Shown in pieces: positions 43,114 through 55,082 of a DNA stretch of 64,000 nucleotides. The stretch is from NCBI GenBank assembly GCA_024195585.1, contig SWBL01000215.1, forward strand, positions 23,968 to 87,967, written 5' to 3'. Both the position numbers and the translations under genes were made by a program. The DNA is from Aureobasidium sp. EXF-3400 (lineage: Eukaryota; Ascomycota; Dothideomycetes; Dothideales; Saccotheciaceae). The notes beneath the pieces were generated by a model. The model did no database searches, had not been told where the DNA came from, and was given only the letters and a program-made list of their open reading frames with translations. Numbering within the stretch: position 1 is the stretch's first letter; every line of letters starts with the position of its first letter.

Positions 43114-43780
43114 GTGATCACCATATCATTCTCCGGTCGGGTGTACCGCAGGCAGTGGCACATGTGTCCTCCCAAGGATCCAGTGGTCTGTCACTTTCAC
43201 TCTGGTTGATGCATGGTGATATAGTTCTATGGAAACACACAGTTGTTATCGATTGAGAGTAAGGTCCAAAAAGAGCCAACGAAATCATAACTCTCGCTGG
43301 AGCTGGGGCTGGCACAGAATTCACACATTTCCAGAGGCATTGTGTGATAAGCATATTCGCTGAAGGCATCTTATATCAGTGCATCGAGCACCTCCATCGT
43401 CTCCTCATATTTCTCAGCGCTACCACTTGTGCTTGGAGCGAGCGAGTCAATACACCGATGTTCCGAAGCGATCTCTGACCATGAACATCAACCCAAACTA
43501 CCCACCATCCCATGAATGAAGCCAGATGATGTGACCTGAGGTCTCGAAGCTGCGGTGAACCAGACGCGGCCCTTCTCGTTGTTTCGAAAGCTCCGCGCAG
43601 ACCAAGGGCCGATTTCGTCCGATGTGGCAGCTACGTCAAGCTATGCCCCTCCATGCGCGGAGTTGCCAACAAAATTAAGTCGTGCTCCCCTCGCTCAACA
43701 TCAGTCTTTGCTTTAGCACTTTTCTTACCATCACAACTACACTCTCTCCAAACACAAACTCACCGCACACAACCGCAAAC
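43114..43780 (+). promoter_or_regulatory. Upstream region of the TPI gene
   Basis: 667 nt between the decarboxylase and TPI. The last 100 nt are pyrimidine-rich (CTCCCCTCGCTC, TCACAACTACACTCTCTCC), as is common before highly expressed fungal genes. No TATA box is evident. Confidence 0.45.
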
Positions 43781-44580
43781 ATGGGTCGTCAATTCTTCGT
43801 CGGAGGTAACTTCAAGATGAACGGTTCCGTTGACACGATCAAGAGCATCGTCAACAACCTGAACCAGGCCAAGGTCGACTCCAACGTCGGTATGTAAACA
43901 CTGCACACATTGCAGATATGGCTCAATGCTAATAGCTTGCAGAGGTCGTCATTGCCCCTCCTGCTCTCTACCTTCTCCTCACCCGTGAGCACCTCCGCTC
44001 CGGTCTCGAGGTCGCCGCCCAGAACGTCTTCGACAAGCCCAACGGTGCTTTCACCGGTGAGATCTCTGCCAGCCAGCTCAAGGAGTCCAACATCACCTGG
44101 ACCCTGACCGGTCACTCTGAGCGCCGTGTCATCCTCAAGGAGACCGACGACTTCATCGCCTCCAAGACCAAGACCGCCCTTGACCACGGCCTCGGTGTTA
44201 TTCTCTGCATTGGTGAGACCCTCGAGCAGAGAGAGGCCAACCAGACCATCGAGGTCGTCACCAACCAGCTCCGCGCCGTCGCCAAGCAGGTCCAGGACTG
44301 GAGCAAGATCGTCATTGCCTACGAGCCCGTCTGGGCCATCGGTACCGGCAAGGTCGCCAGCACTGAGCAGGCCCAGGAGGTTCACGCCGCCATCCGTGGG
44401 TACCTCACCAAGGAGGTCAGCCAGACCGCTTCGGACAACACCAGAATCATCTACGGTGGCAGTGTCAGCGAGAAGAACTGCAACGAGCTCGCCAAGGAGA
44501 AGGACATTGATGGTTTCCTCGTTGGCGGTGCCTCGTTGAAGCCTGCCTTTGTTGACATCATCAACGCCCAGTCCTCGTAA
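43781..44580 (+). CDS. tpiA: Triosephosphate isomerase
   Basis: Two exons, 43781-43889 and 43943-44580, with a 53-nt intron (GTATGT...TTGCAG) give 248 residues, the normal length. The enzyme interconverts dihydroxyacetone phosphate and glyceraldehyde 3-phosphate in glycolysis and works as a dimer in the cytosol. Active-site residues are K12 in GGNFKMNG, the histidine in TLTGHSERR, the glutamate in [11 protein letters not shown] (which includes the mobile loop 6), and the phosphate-binding YGGSVSEKN and VGGASL. Codon use is strongly biased to C-ending codons, a sign of high expression. The start follows ACCGCAAACATGGG. Confidence 0.98.
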
Positions 44581-45031
44581 ATTTTGTATATAAAGACTGG
44601 TAGGGTGTCATGCGGTAAACGCATGGCTACCAATGAGAGATGATTGTTGAATAAAAACATTTAACGGACCAAGATTTTACTCGCAGCATTACGTGACCAA
44701 AATCATAGAGTCTGACAAGACTGTTTCTCGTCAGAATCAGTGACATGAAAATGTTGTGCATTTTGATAAAATGAATTGAAGCTGGCCAGACACCAGGGTC
44801 GTAATATTGAGAAGATCGGAAGACCAGCGTTGGATTCAAGTAATGATTTGAGAGCGCATGAAACAAGTGTTGATGTGGTCGTAATTGACTGGGACACAAA
44901 TATGATGATGTGGAAAAGTATAGTATACAACTGAAGAGGGCATTCTTTTTGAGCCCTTGGTATCCCCCGAAACGCCATTGTAAATGCTGTACAGGATAGT
45001 CGTAGAAAAGTGAAAGAGGGCACCGAGTCGA
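44581..45031. other. Intergenic region between convergent genes
   Basis: 451 nt holding the 3' flanks of TPI and mL43. AT-rich; no gene. Confidence 0.5.
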
Positions 45032-45555
45032 TCAAACAGACCACTTTGAGCCGTGGAAAGGATCCCAGATACCTCTGACACTCTCGTTGATACTCTTGAC
45101 GGGCTTGGTGACCTTTTTCAACTTGTCGCCGCTGGCGTCGCGCAAGAGTTCGGCCTTCTTCATGATCTGCTCTTTCTCCAGACTGCGCACGCAGATGGCC
45201 TTTTCACGACCGTTGATATATGTGCCCTTGATGACGGGGTGTTTGCGTGGGCGAGGCGAGACGGTGATTTCGACTTGGGGGTTTGCGCGGGCAAAGGCTG
45301 GGAGATCGTACTTGAGGAACGAGCTGAGGGGTCGTGTTAGGAGTTGAAGGGGCGAGAGAGCGCATATCAGACGTACTTCATGCCCTTTGAGCTACCAGCC
45401 CAGTCGCAGTAGTGGAAGTCGAGGCGTTTGCATTGTAGGATGAAGGCGCCGACGCCGTTCTGCAGTCACCAGTCAGTCGCCGGTCGGGTGTGGTTCGTAG
45501 AGAAGCAGCGAATTACCTGAGCCTTGGAGACAGTGCGCAGAGCCTGGAGGGGCAT
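45032..45555 (-). CDS. MRPL51: Mitochondrial large ribosomal subunit protein mL43
   Basis: Three exons, 45555-45517, 45459-45377 and 45323-45032, with introns of 57 and 53 nt, give 137 residues. The protein MPLQALRTVSKAQNGVGAFI, then LQCKRLDFHYCDWAGSSKGMNSFLKYDLPAFARANP, matches the mL43 family (yeast MRPL51). The KHPVIKGTYINGREKAICVRSL segment is the conserved core of the thioredoxin-like fold. The two introns sit early, and splicing is needed to join the 13-residue first exon. The C-terminus (SINESVRGIWDPFHGSKWSV) is also conserved. The gene is head-to-head with U1-70K, 223 nt between the start codons. Confidence 0.92.
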
Positions 45556-45778
45556 GTTGACAATAGCTATTCGTGACGGCGTGGATATCAATGTCTGGTC
45601 AAGAATGTCTGCTGGTCGGCTTCTTGGCACGCTCTGCTGCAGTCGCTGTAAAAGTTGGTGGAACAAGCCGCGGGCCGTCGTGTCCTGCGTCTCGACTCTC
45701 AGCTGGCCCCAGCCTCAGCGCCAACTCCCAAGACTCTCCCTGTCCATCTCGCATCTATCACCACATTGTCTGTCACAG
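45556..45778. promoter_or_regulatory. Short bidirectional promoter of mL43 and U1-70K
   Basis: The two start codons, on opposite strands, are only 223 nt apart, so both promoters share this segment. It is GC-rich without a clear TATA box. Confidence 0.6.
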
Positions 45779-47090
45779 ATGACGGACAAACTACCCCCAC
45801 AGCTGCTGCAGCTGTTCGCTCCCAGACCTGCACTGCGATACCTGCCGCCATGCGACCACGCCCCCGAGGATCGTCGCACTCCTGCCATCTCTGGCGTCGC
45901 TCAATACCTCCAAGCTGCAAAGGAATACAATGACGACTACCAACCTACCGAGAGCTGGCTGCAAAAAAAGGATCGTCAAAAGATGGAGAGAGACCAAGCT
46001 GCCCAATACCGCATCACCGAGGGCTACAAGAACGAATGTGCGCCATGAACGCCAATTGTCCATCATCTGCCTCGTCACTAACACAGCTTCCAGTCAAGCC
46101 TCATGAGGACCCCAATGTCATCGGCGACCCATTGAAGACCCTTTTCGTTTCTCGACTCAGCTACAACACCGAAGTCAAGGACCTCGAGCGCGAATTCGGT
46201 CGCTACGGTCCCATCGAGCGCGTGCGCTACCATCCGGACTACTCTACTCAAACCAATGCTAACCTTTCCAGATTCGCCTGGTCGAGGACACAACCACGCC
46301 CAATCCTAAAAAGAAGCATCGTGGCTATGCATTCATTGTTTTCGAAAGAGACTCAGACATGAAGGGTAATTCGTCATTCTTGACCTTTTGACATACTCAG
46401 ATCTAACCCCAAATAGCTGCCTACAAAGAAGCCGATGGCACCCGCATCAAAGACAGACGCATCCTGGTCGACGTCGAGCGCGGTCGTACAGTCAAGGAAT
46501 GGCGCCCTCGCAGATACGGTGGTGGTCTGGGTGGCCGTCACTACACAAAAGCTGCTCCTCCTCGTCCTTCTGGCTATGGTGCCCCCTCTGGTCCTGGAGG
46601 CTTCGGAGGTGGCCGTGGTGGTGGCTTTGGCGGCGGCGGCTTCCGAGGAGGATTCCGTGGAGGAAGAGGTGGAGGCGATAGAGGCGGATTCAGGGGTGGG
46701 TTTGGTGGAGGGGATAGAGGTGGGTATGGAGGAGACAGAGCAGGTGGTAGAGGTGGAGTTGGCTACGGTAACGGCTTCCCAGAGGGCGCCCCATCCGGTC
46801 CTCGTGGTCCTCCTAGGGGCGGCGGTGGCTTTGGAGGCGGCCGTGACGGCGGCTACTCGGGAGGTCGCGATGGTGGTCGCGACAGCTACTCCGGCGGAGG
46901 CTCAAGATACGGCGACAGACCGCCACGCGACAGCTACGGCGGTAGCGGCGGCAATCGCGAACCCATTGGAGGTGGAGATCGTGGTGGCGGTGGCTACCGC
47001 GATCGTGATCGGGAACGCGACAACGACCGCAAGCGCCCCTACGACGGAAACGGTGGCTACGACGAATCGCGCAAGCAAAGAAGGTACTGA
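45779..47090 (+). CDS. SNP1: U1 small nuclear ribonucleoprotein 70 kDa
   Basis: Four exons, 45779-46037, 46094-46221, 46272-46365 and 46417-47090, with introns of 56, 50 and 51 nt, give 384 residues. The protein binds U1 snRNA stem-loop I and helps recognise 5' splice sites. The N-terminus ([19 protein letters not shown]) is the conserved U1-70K start. The RRM runs from about residue 101 to 180, with RNP2 LFVSRL (103-108) and RNP1 RGYAFIVF (146-153), and is followed by [26 protein letters not shown]. The C-terminal 170 residues are Gly/Arg-rich (GFGGGRGGG...RGG repeats) in place of the RS domain seen in animals, then a short [13 protein letters not shown] tract. Splice choice at the first acceptor (CTTCCAG) restores EFKPHEDPN. 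Confidence 0.93.
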
Positions 47091-47965
47091 GCGCTTTTTG
47101 GGTTTGTTGCACACTCTCTATGCACGCTCTGGGAGGCTTTGTCCTCTCCCATACTCGACAATCGACGGTAAGCTCATCACCACATGCGCAAAACGTCGGT
47201 AAGCAACCATGTCTCACGCTCCAGTCAAGCGCCCGGTAAGGCACCAGAAACAGGAATGAAGCACTTCGAGTGTGGATCCCTTGCAATTCGATGCCTCTCC
47301 TCTCTGGATCATACGAAAAGAAAAGGCTCTCTTCTTTCCACCAAAAGCTCGACACAGCAAGGCGAACGGCATTCATAGGCGAAGGTAACCATTTTGGGGA
47401 GGTATCGAATTGCATGCAATGGTAACAATGGGCGGTGTCCTTTTGATCGTTCTTCTCCTTTATGTTCTGCACTTCCCTCTAGGGTGAGTATGTACACTAG
47501 TCTCTTGCTCTTTTTGACCCGCGAAACGAAAGGCGATGACAACAGCATAATCATTACTAGCCGTAACACTGTCAGTGGGTGAGTTGATGTGCTTTCAAAG
47601 GCAGAGCTAAATAATGAGAGCCTCTTGTATCTGATAGCTTGACCATGCTTCAGCTGTTCTCGATCAAGCTCTCTGTAGAGGTTTCCAGCTCACATCAACA
47701 TACATGTCGTTCAATAGCCACAATATACAGTCTCCATCACATTTGTGGAACGAGAAAACCAATCGTCAATCAAGTCATGGGAGGGGCTTAAACTTGGACA
47801 AGGTTCACACACAATGACTTCATAAGCTTGCGTGTTGATCTTCACAAGCATGAAACTCGGGGTCTTCGATGGCATATAACTCTCAACCGCGACTACCACT
47901 TTTGATCTTGACATCAGTTCCTTCGTTCCAACAATCCTAGACTCTCAAGAATCGCACATTCCACT
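47091..47965. other. Intergenic region
   Basis: 875 nt between U1-70K and the GH43 gene. No gene or repeat that I can support. Confidence 0.45.
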
Positions 47966-49146
47966 ATGGCTCACTATAACAACTCCGTCTTGTCCTTGAC
48001 TACTGTCACCACACCGGATCCATATGTCACATACTCGGCAGCAACGCGCCAATTCTATCTCGTACGTCTTGATCGAGGAAGATAAGCTATTATGGCATAT
48101 CTCTGACAATACTAGACATTCACCGCGGGCGACCGAATAGAGATCTGGAGAGCAAGCAGCTTGCCCAACTTTCATGACCATCCAGACAAGCACGTCATCT
48201 ATAGACCACCACCGGACACAGAATACTCGAATGATCTCTGGGCACCTGAAATTCATTGTCTGAGAGGCAGGTGGTATGTATATTATGCTGCTTGCCATCC
48301 CAAACATGGAAACAAGTCGCACAGAATGTTCGTCCTCGCCGGACCGCCAGCAGATCAAGACCCCGCAACTGGATCATGGGAGTTCGTGGGACCCATCAGA
48401 GGCATGAAACAGGATCAATGGGCCATCGATGGCACTGTGATTGAACTGCACGGAGAGTTGTACTTTGTCTATTCTGGATGGCCCTTCGACAACCCCAACG
48501 AATCAGATCTTCAGCAACATCTTTTCATCATCCGCCTGTCTGATCCGGTCACCGCGGCTTCGGACCCTGTTGAGATTTGTAGACCGGACGAGGCCTTTGA
48601 ACGTGTAGGAGATCATGGCATCAATGAAGGGCCGCAATATCTTGCCTCGCAGGATAACTCATGGATTGGTCTTGTTTACAGCTGCTCGGGTAGCTGGACC
48701 AATGAGTACAAGATGAACTGCCTTCGCTGGACCGGAGGTGATCCCTTAAGACCTGACTCCTGGCAGAAGAGCATGAAGCCCTTAATTCAAAATGGTCCGC
48801 ATGGCAATGGACCTTGGGGACCTGGTCATGGCTCCTTCATGCATATCGACAACGACATTGTCGCGATGTAAGTACCCGATCAAGAAGTTGTTTTGAGTAT
48901 ACTGATTGAACTGTGTCTAACAGCTACCACGCCACCGATCGTCCTGATGATGGTTGGAACAACAGAAAGGCCAGAATGCAACGAGTCGTCTTCACCCCCG
49001 AAGGTCCTTATATGGGTGAAGGGGTGGGGCCTCTGACCACATCCATGGCTGCTTTTGTAGGCAATGAGCATCATCAAGTCGATGGAGGTCAGAAGAAACA
49101 TGGTGGTATCAAAGGCTTCTTGCGCAAGATTAAGGACGAACTTTGA
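47966..49146 (+). CDS. GH43-type glycoside hydrolase, probably intracellular
   Basis: Three exons, 47966-48061, 48116-48867 and 48924-49146, with introns of 54 and 56 nt, give 356 residues. The catalytic triad of the five-bladed propeller family GH43 is visible: the general base in TPDPYV (D18), the pKa-tuning aspartate in WAIDGT (D137) and the acid in NEGP (E203). DLWAPEIHCLRGRWYVYY is a second family signature. These enzymes release arabinose or xylose from plant polysaccharides. There is no signal peptide at the chosen start, unusual for a wall-degrading enzyme, so the protein is either intracellular, acting on imported oligomers, or its real start lies in a missed upstream exon. The C-terminus (GGIKGFLRKIKDEL) is basic. 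Confidence 0.87.
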
Positions 49147-50185
49147 AGGATGTGTGTATTTAGGAGTCACGATACTCGGAGTCAAATGTCACAATGCAAA
49201 GCTTCATCTGCCGGTGTAAGCGTCAATCCAAACACACCTTCGAAACGGTTTTTGGGGTCGATGCGTACCTATTTCATGCTCAATAGAATGGCTATACCTA
49301 TTCGCCGAGGCTGTTGGACGGAGATCGGCACCGTGGACATCCGTGCGCTGCCACGCGATGAGTGCAACGTGCGCCTGTCTCGGGTCCCAACTTCGTGCCT
49401 TTCTTCCACAGTTCGTCCGACCTTGGAGCACCTCACGAGAAACCATATGTGTATCAGACAACGCTCAAGGAAGTAGGTTTCGCCATGATGAGTCTCGTGG
49501 ACTTAGCATTTGCATGTGGGACGCCCCTTCGGTCACATCAACACACAAGTACCGACCGTTTCCCTCCCATATCGAGGCGTAGGGCTTCTTTCAACGGGCT
49601 TCAGTCTACCGCGACACCATTCAGGTCTGTCTTGAACGGGCTAGATTTCTCCAGCCAAAGTTTACATTCCAATGAAGATGGAGCGCTTCGAATACATGTC
49701 TACGACGTCAGAAATCATCGCTCACTACATCAGCTATCCCTATTGTATCTGGGATTTTTGTAACAAGCAGGTCCAGGAGGCTACCTGATGCTGATTCGAG
49801 ATGTCATCGACTATCATCCTCTCAATTTCTTACCTTGACACATCGACCAATGCCTTTCTTGAGTCTTGCCTCCCAAGTATTGGTAATTCTGATGTCCAGA
49901 TCCTGCCTTGGTGGCCGTTATATACAATATCTCGATAAAAACGTCCCAATGCGGGAGAACATCACAGAGGCCACAACGGCCCCCGCTGCTGAATTGAGAG
50001 CCTAGACGGTATTTGTTTCATTTGTTTCTTCGATACCCTAGGTCCAATGAACCACACGTTCGCTTCTGACCAGCGGTCAACTAACGTCGGTGGCAGTATG
50101 GCAAAAGTATTACCCTTTCCATATCCCACATCCTATGTAGCTCTGCCCACTCCTTTCTTGTCTACCGCAAGCAGGGTTTCGCGCC
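49147..50185. other. Intergenic region upstream of the GT2 gene
   Basis: 1039 nt with short ORFs only. I find no homology-like motifs. It must include the GT2 promoter. Confidence 0.45.
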
Positions 50186-53100
50186 ATGGCAAACCCTTTT
50201 GCTCTCAGTCCTTACACATTTTCCTCCGGTAATGAACGCAGGACATCTGACGAACTCGGACCCGATGAAGTCGCTCCTTCAAACACCAACCACACTCCTT
50301 TGGAATCACCATTCTCGAAAGACGGAGGATCATCCTTTCCATGGCGGATGACAGGGCTTAATCAATCGACATCTCCTGGATCAGAAGAGGCGCCCTCTCC
50401 CACAGAAGAAATAGTTAAGCCAAGTCCGGTCCATAAGGCATACACACCAGCCGACAAAAGGTCTGCAAATGCCAGCTCACAAGACATACCTTCTTCCTCG
50501 CCTTTCTCCAGTCCATCATACGATCGTCCGAGTTCAGCGAATCGGAAATCGACGAACATCGCACCACATGAAATCAACACAAACTCAAACCCTTTCTCGA
50601 GGTTTTCATATGGTTCGCCCAGTAAGGCAAACAGGATCTCGAGAAACCTTGCACCTGATGAAATGCCAACGATCCCAAACGCCGCCCTAATCACCAACAA
50701 GAGAGACTCCACCAACACCGATTCCCAAGAGTCTCTACCAAATCAACTATCCGTACCAATCCAGAGGTCATTGGGTCCTGGAGACTGGGATTCGTCTAAC
50801 ATAAGTCCTGGTGCAGCCAACACTACAACAAACGACGACGAATCGCAACCATTCGCACACAACAACGCTGCTGGCGGCGCAGTTGATAACGAAAACCCCT
50901 TCTTCACATCCACGAATCCTTTCGCAACGAAACCTGGTATCCTCAAAAAGACTTCTCGTACTGAACAATTCCCGCTTGGAGGTATCGGCGCCAGCTTCGG
51001 CAACCGAACATCGAGGAACTTTTCAAAGAAGCTGTCCAATATTACCGTGCCAGAAAATGGCGCGTTGAGCAGACACGCGTCTGCGGCTGAGAGTCCACTC
51101 AGCGCTACAATGAAGGATACGCCTATGCAAACACCTATAAGGTCATCTTTCGCCTCTGCTTTCGAGCAGAAGAAGTCCCGTTCCGGTTCTGTAGCATTCG
51201 CCGGCTTACCTCCTCCTCTTCCGGAAACTCGAGTCAATTCTGTCGCGTTCACCGACTCGTCACCTCTTACCAGCCGTCATCCCTCAGCAAGCACAGTTAG
51301 CAGACGCACGTCGACCGCAGGTCCTCCTTCCGCCGCAGCCAGCAGACGTCCTTCTCTAGCTGGACCTCGTCGCTCTTCTATCTCTGTGACCAACGTCGTT
51401 ATTCCTGCCCATCTAATGACCCATGTCGAGACCAACTGGAATGAAGACAAGATTGTCGGTAGACGCAAATCAGCATTTCAACGTGAGGACACCCGCAAGT
51501 CCTTCAATATCCAGTCTATGGCACAACAACAGCAAGAAGAAATCAAGCAGATTGTCAATACAACGCAGCAAGCTCCTCGCTTCGTAAGTGCGTCTATGGA
51601 AGCATTGTCTCATGCAGATCCCTTTGCTGCAACGAGAGAACGGCAAGCTACTACCAAGAAATCCAGGGGAAAGTCTCTTGCTGCTGTTGACGAGTCTGAG
51701 AAGGCGCCCGACGATGACGAGGAAGATGAGGAAGACACCGACGAAGAGTTGACGCCGGGTGAAGCCCCTGGAGGCTTGACTCCGTGGGGAAATGTTACTT
51801 TCGACTACCGCGGCGATGGCGCTATCTCGCCTGGTGCCGCTCTCGATCCTGGTGACCCACTAGCAGCTGCTGGAGCAGCTTTAGGTCTGGTGAAAACGAC
51901 CACCAACAACAATCTCAACCCAGCAGCTCGAAGACCAAGTATGTGGAGTGGTGCTGCGAATGACGTTAGCCCCTTCCATACCAGTCAAAGACGGCCCTCG
52001 GTCTTCCAACGAGCAGGTTCCGTCTTCCAAGACACCATGCTCAACGTACGCAAAAAGGTGCGTCGGAGCAGTATGTGGGACGTATACGAAAACGCCAAAA
52101 AGCGACAACTCGAAATCCGAAGAAAGCGCTGGGTGCAAATTGTCTTCGAATATTCTTTCTATCTTATGCTTGTGGTGCTGGTGTATTTCTTAATTATTGG
52201 ACAGCCCCTCTGGAAGGGAGCTTATCTGAGTTTTTACTTGGCTTTCAAGCACAAGCTTAATCTTAATGGTTCTTGGTCTATTATTATCGCGGTTGCTGTT
52301 GCGTAAGTTGTTGCTTGCTCCTTCCGAAGAGAGCCACCAAAAACGACGACTCTCAACAGGTCATAGCAAGATCGAAGCTGACTTTCCTTCCTAGCTACGC
52401 ATACTCTCCTCTTTTTGTTTTGTTCGAGCCGGACCCGCCAATGCCTGAGGAGCCGATCGACCCTACCAAAACTGCTAATATCGGCGATACTGCTTTGATG
52501 ATTCCTTGTTACAAGGCTGCTACATTGATCGGTCCAACATTGGAAGCTGCCACCAAAGTCTTTCCACCATCGCACATTTTCGTCGTTGCTAATGGTAAGT
52601 CACCTACAACAAGCGAGTGGACTCCTCACTAACAAACTGCAGGCAACAGTCCGACCCCTCTAGATAACACCGAAGAGGTCTGCACTCGTTACGGCGTTAA
52701 TCACATCTGGAGTCCTGTCGGCAGTAAAATCGTTGCCCAATTCGTTGGTTGCTATGCTGCAAAAGACTTCAAAAACATCTTGCTGATTGACGACGACTGC
52801 GCTCTGCCGCCCAATTTCCCAATCGTCTCTGATCAACTCAAAGGAAAAGTCATGTGCATGGGTTACACCATTAAGTCCGTCGGCCCTCTCTCTTCAAAAG
52901 GAACACTCTGCCAACAAGCACAAGATCTGGAATACAAGATCTCTGGTATCCAGCGTGCACTTGCGGGCAAGATCGGTAGTGCGACCTTTCCACATGGTGC
53001 CATCTCCCTTTGGGACAGAGAGTTTTTGATCAAGACTTTCAACAAGCATCCTGGATTTAGTGTGTCAGAGGACTGGTTCTTCGGACACGTGGCTCGTCAA

Positions 53101-54480
53101 CTCGGATGTCGCACGAAAATGGCAACGTCTGTCTTTATTGAAACGGAAACTCCTGACGCCGTCTTCTTCAGCTCTGGTGGCGAAAGAGGTGGCTTTGGTG
53201 AGATGACTGTCTTCAAACAACGTTTCCTACGCTGGAACTTCTTCTTCGTCAATGGAATGTACTACAACTTGCATTACATTCTGTTTTCGTGGGAGCTAGG
53301 TTGGTGGGAACTCGGCACCAAGTTGTTCGTCTTCCAGGAGATTTACGAAACACTGCTTTATCTCGCTTGTCCCATCGTCGTCCCGGTCTCTCTCGCCATT
53401 CGTCCCCAGTTCTTCTTCGAACTCATGGCCCTCACTACTGTCCTTTATATGGCCAACGCAGTCATCTTCAATGAGATTCACCTTCGACGTAAGAATGAGA
53501 AGGTGCCTCAGATGTGCGTCTGGGTTTACTATATGCCCTACAAGCTTGTCTTGACTTTCGTCAACGTTGCGAGTTGTTACTACGCCATTTTCAAGTACGC
53601 CACCTACTTTGCAAATCGCCATCCCAAAATCATCGAAGACGACAAGGCTGTGAATGTTGTGCTGCAGCTCGAGGAAGAGGATGTTGACGATGACGAAGGT
53701 CCGGTGCTGCCACTTGGTGGTCGTCGCATGAGTGTCACAGCCATTGGTTCACAAGTCGATGTTCCCAGCGGTGCACCCGGCGGCCGCAGGATGACTATTA
53801 CCGCCATGGGACAACGTTTCAGCAATCCTGATATCACCATCACGGAAGAAGATGAGGAAGAGGCAGAAGAACTTATCGAGAAGCCTGTACGCAAAGCTTC
53901 GATCAGTGTCATCAAGACCGGAGAAGCACCCGCTCCCCTCGAAGCCCGCAGACCTTCCATTGTCGTCGATGGCCGTCGTGTCAGCGTTGGCGCTGCTACT
54001 ATTGTCGATGAGGTACCCGTATCCAACCGCACGACTGAAGTCTTGCCATCCAAGGAGATTTCCGAGAAATCCAATACTCGTCCAGCTCTGACCCGCTCTT
54101 CCCACATCATCCAAGAAGAAGACGAAGAAGAAGAAATCACGGATGAAAAGAAACCAACAGCCACCTCCAACGTCGAGTCCAAACGTGCCTCTAAGCGCAA
54201 GTCTCAACTTAGACACTCTTACATCACACCCATGGTTACGGAAACCGAGTTCGTGCCTACAGTCCCTGCAGTACCTTCTGTGGTTGATGATAGATTGTTG
54301 AACAGTATCTCCGCAATCGAGGAAGCATTGGCTGCTCGTGGCATTGGCGCTGTCAATTTTACTGTTCATGACGATGGCAACGTTGCCGAGGGATCTGCTG
54401 GAGAGGAAGAAGACAGTGAAGGTTCGGTTGAGATGGGTGGGGATGAAGAAAAGCATCCTGACGCGAGGAGTATGGTTTGA
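50186..54480 (+). CDS. Family 2 glycosyltransferase (processive polysaccharide synthase type)
   Basis: Three exons, 50186-52302, 52395-52594 and 52643-54480, with introns of 92 and 48 nt, give 1384 residues. The GT-A core carries IDDDC (D822-D824), the acceptor-side SEDW (E915-W917) and QRFLRW (965-970), the D,D,D,Q..RW pattern of chitin, cellulose and hyaluronan synthases. Two membrane segments precede the core (about 652-675 and 698-717), and several follow. Such enzymes polymerise sugar nucleotides at the plasma membrane. A conserved fungal GT2 of this kind is needed for hyphal growth and virulence in Zymoseptoria and Fusarium, as I recall. The N-terminal 640 residues are disordered and Ser/Pro-rich (RKSSF-, RRPS-, RRTS-type sites); the C-terminal tail is acidic with repeated GRRMS/GRRMT motifs. 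Start context GCGCCATGGC is good. Confidence 0.9.
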
Positions 54481-55082
54481 TCAGATGTATACAGTTCTGA
54501 GCATTCTCTATCACGATAGTATGGTTAGCATAGCGTGGCGTAATATTTCTTCACAAATTCATGTCAATGACCTTTTCACCCTGAGCAAAGCATCTCTTCG
54601 CATCATCTTTCTTTTGATATCGATTTTAGATCTGGTATGCTCGTGCACCTCAAAGTCGTGAAACTTTCCAGCAAAGTCATTCTCCTAGACGATGCTCCAG
54701 GCCGTCGTAAAAGGAGGATAAGAGTTATGGGAACGGAATGTATGATATTACAGTATATTTTTACAATTATTTACTATGCTTCCTTTACCTCACGATCATA
54801 CTTTTAGTTCTGTAACGAGAGCGTCTCTGTAGGATGACTTTTCCTTGCCATTCCGATTTCGTTCGAGAGCTTTTTATAAGGCATACGGTCGTAGGTTGGT
54901 ATGATTGAATCTTATGGGGCAGAGGCAATCCAGCGAGCCCCAGGAGGCCGACAAGCCTAGATTTTTGTGCTTGCAGATGGCTTGCCATGCATCTTCTTGA
55001 AACACGAGATGGTCCTCCGGGAGTCATGACTCAGCGAGACTCCATGCTCGTGAAGAGGTTACACACCTGGAGTGCGATCTTC
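54481..55082. other. Intergenic region between convergent genes
   Basis: 602 nt holding the 3' flanks of the GT2 and PHS1 genes. No gene seen. Confidence 0.45.
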
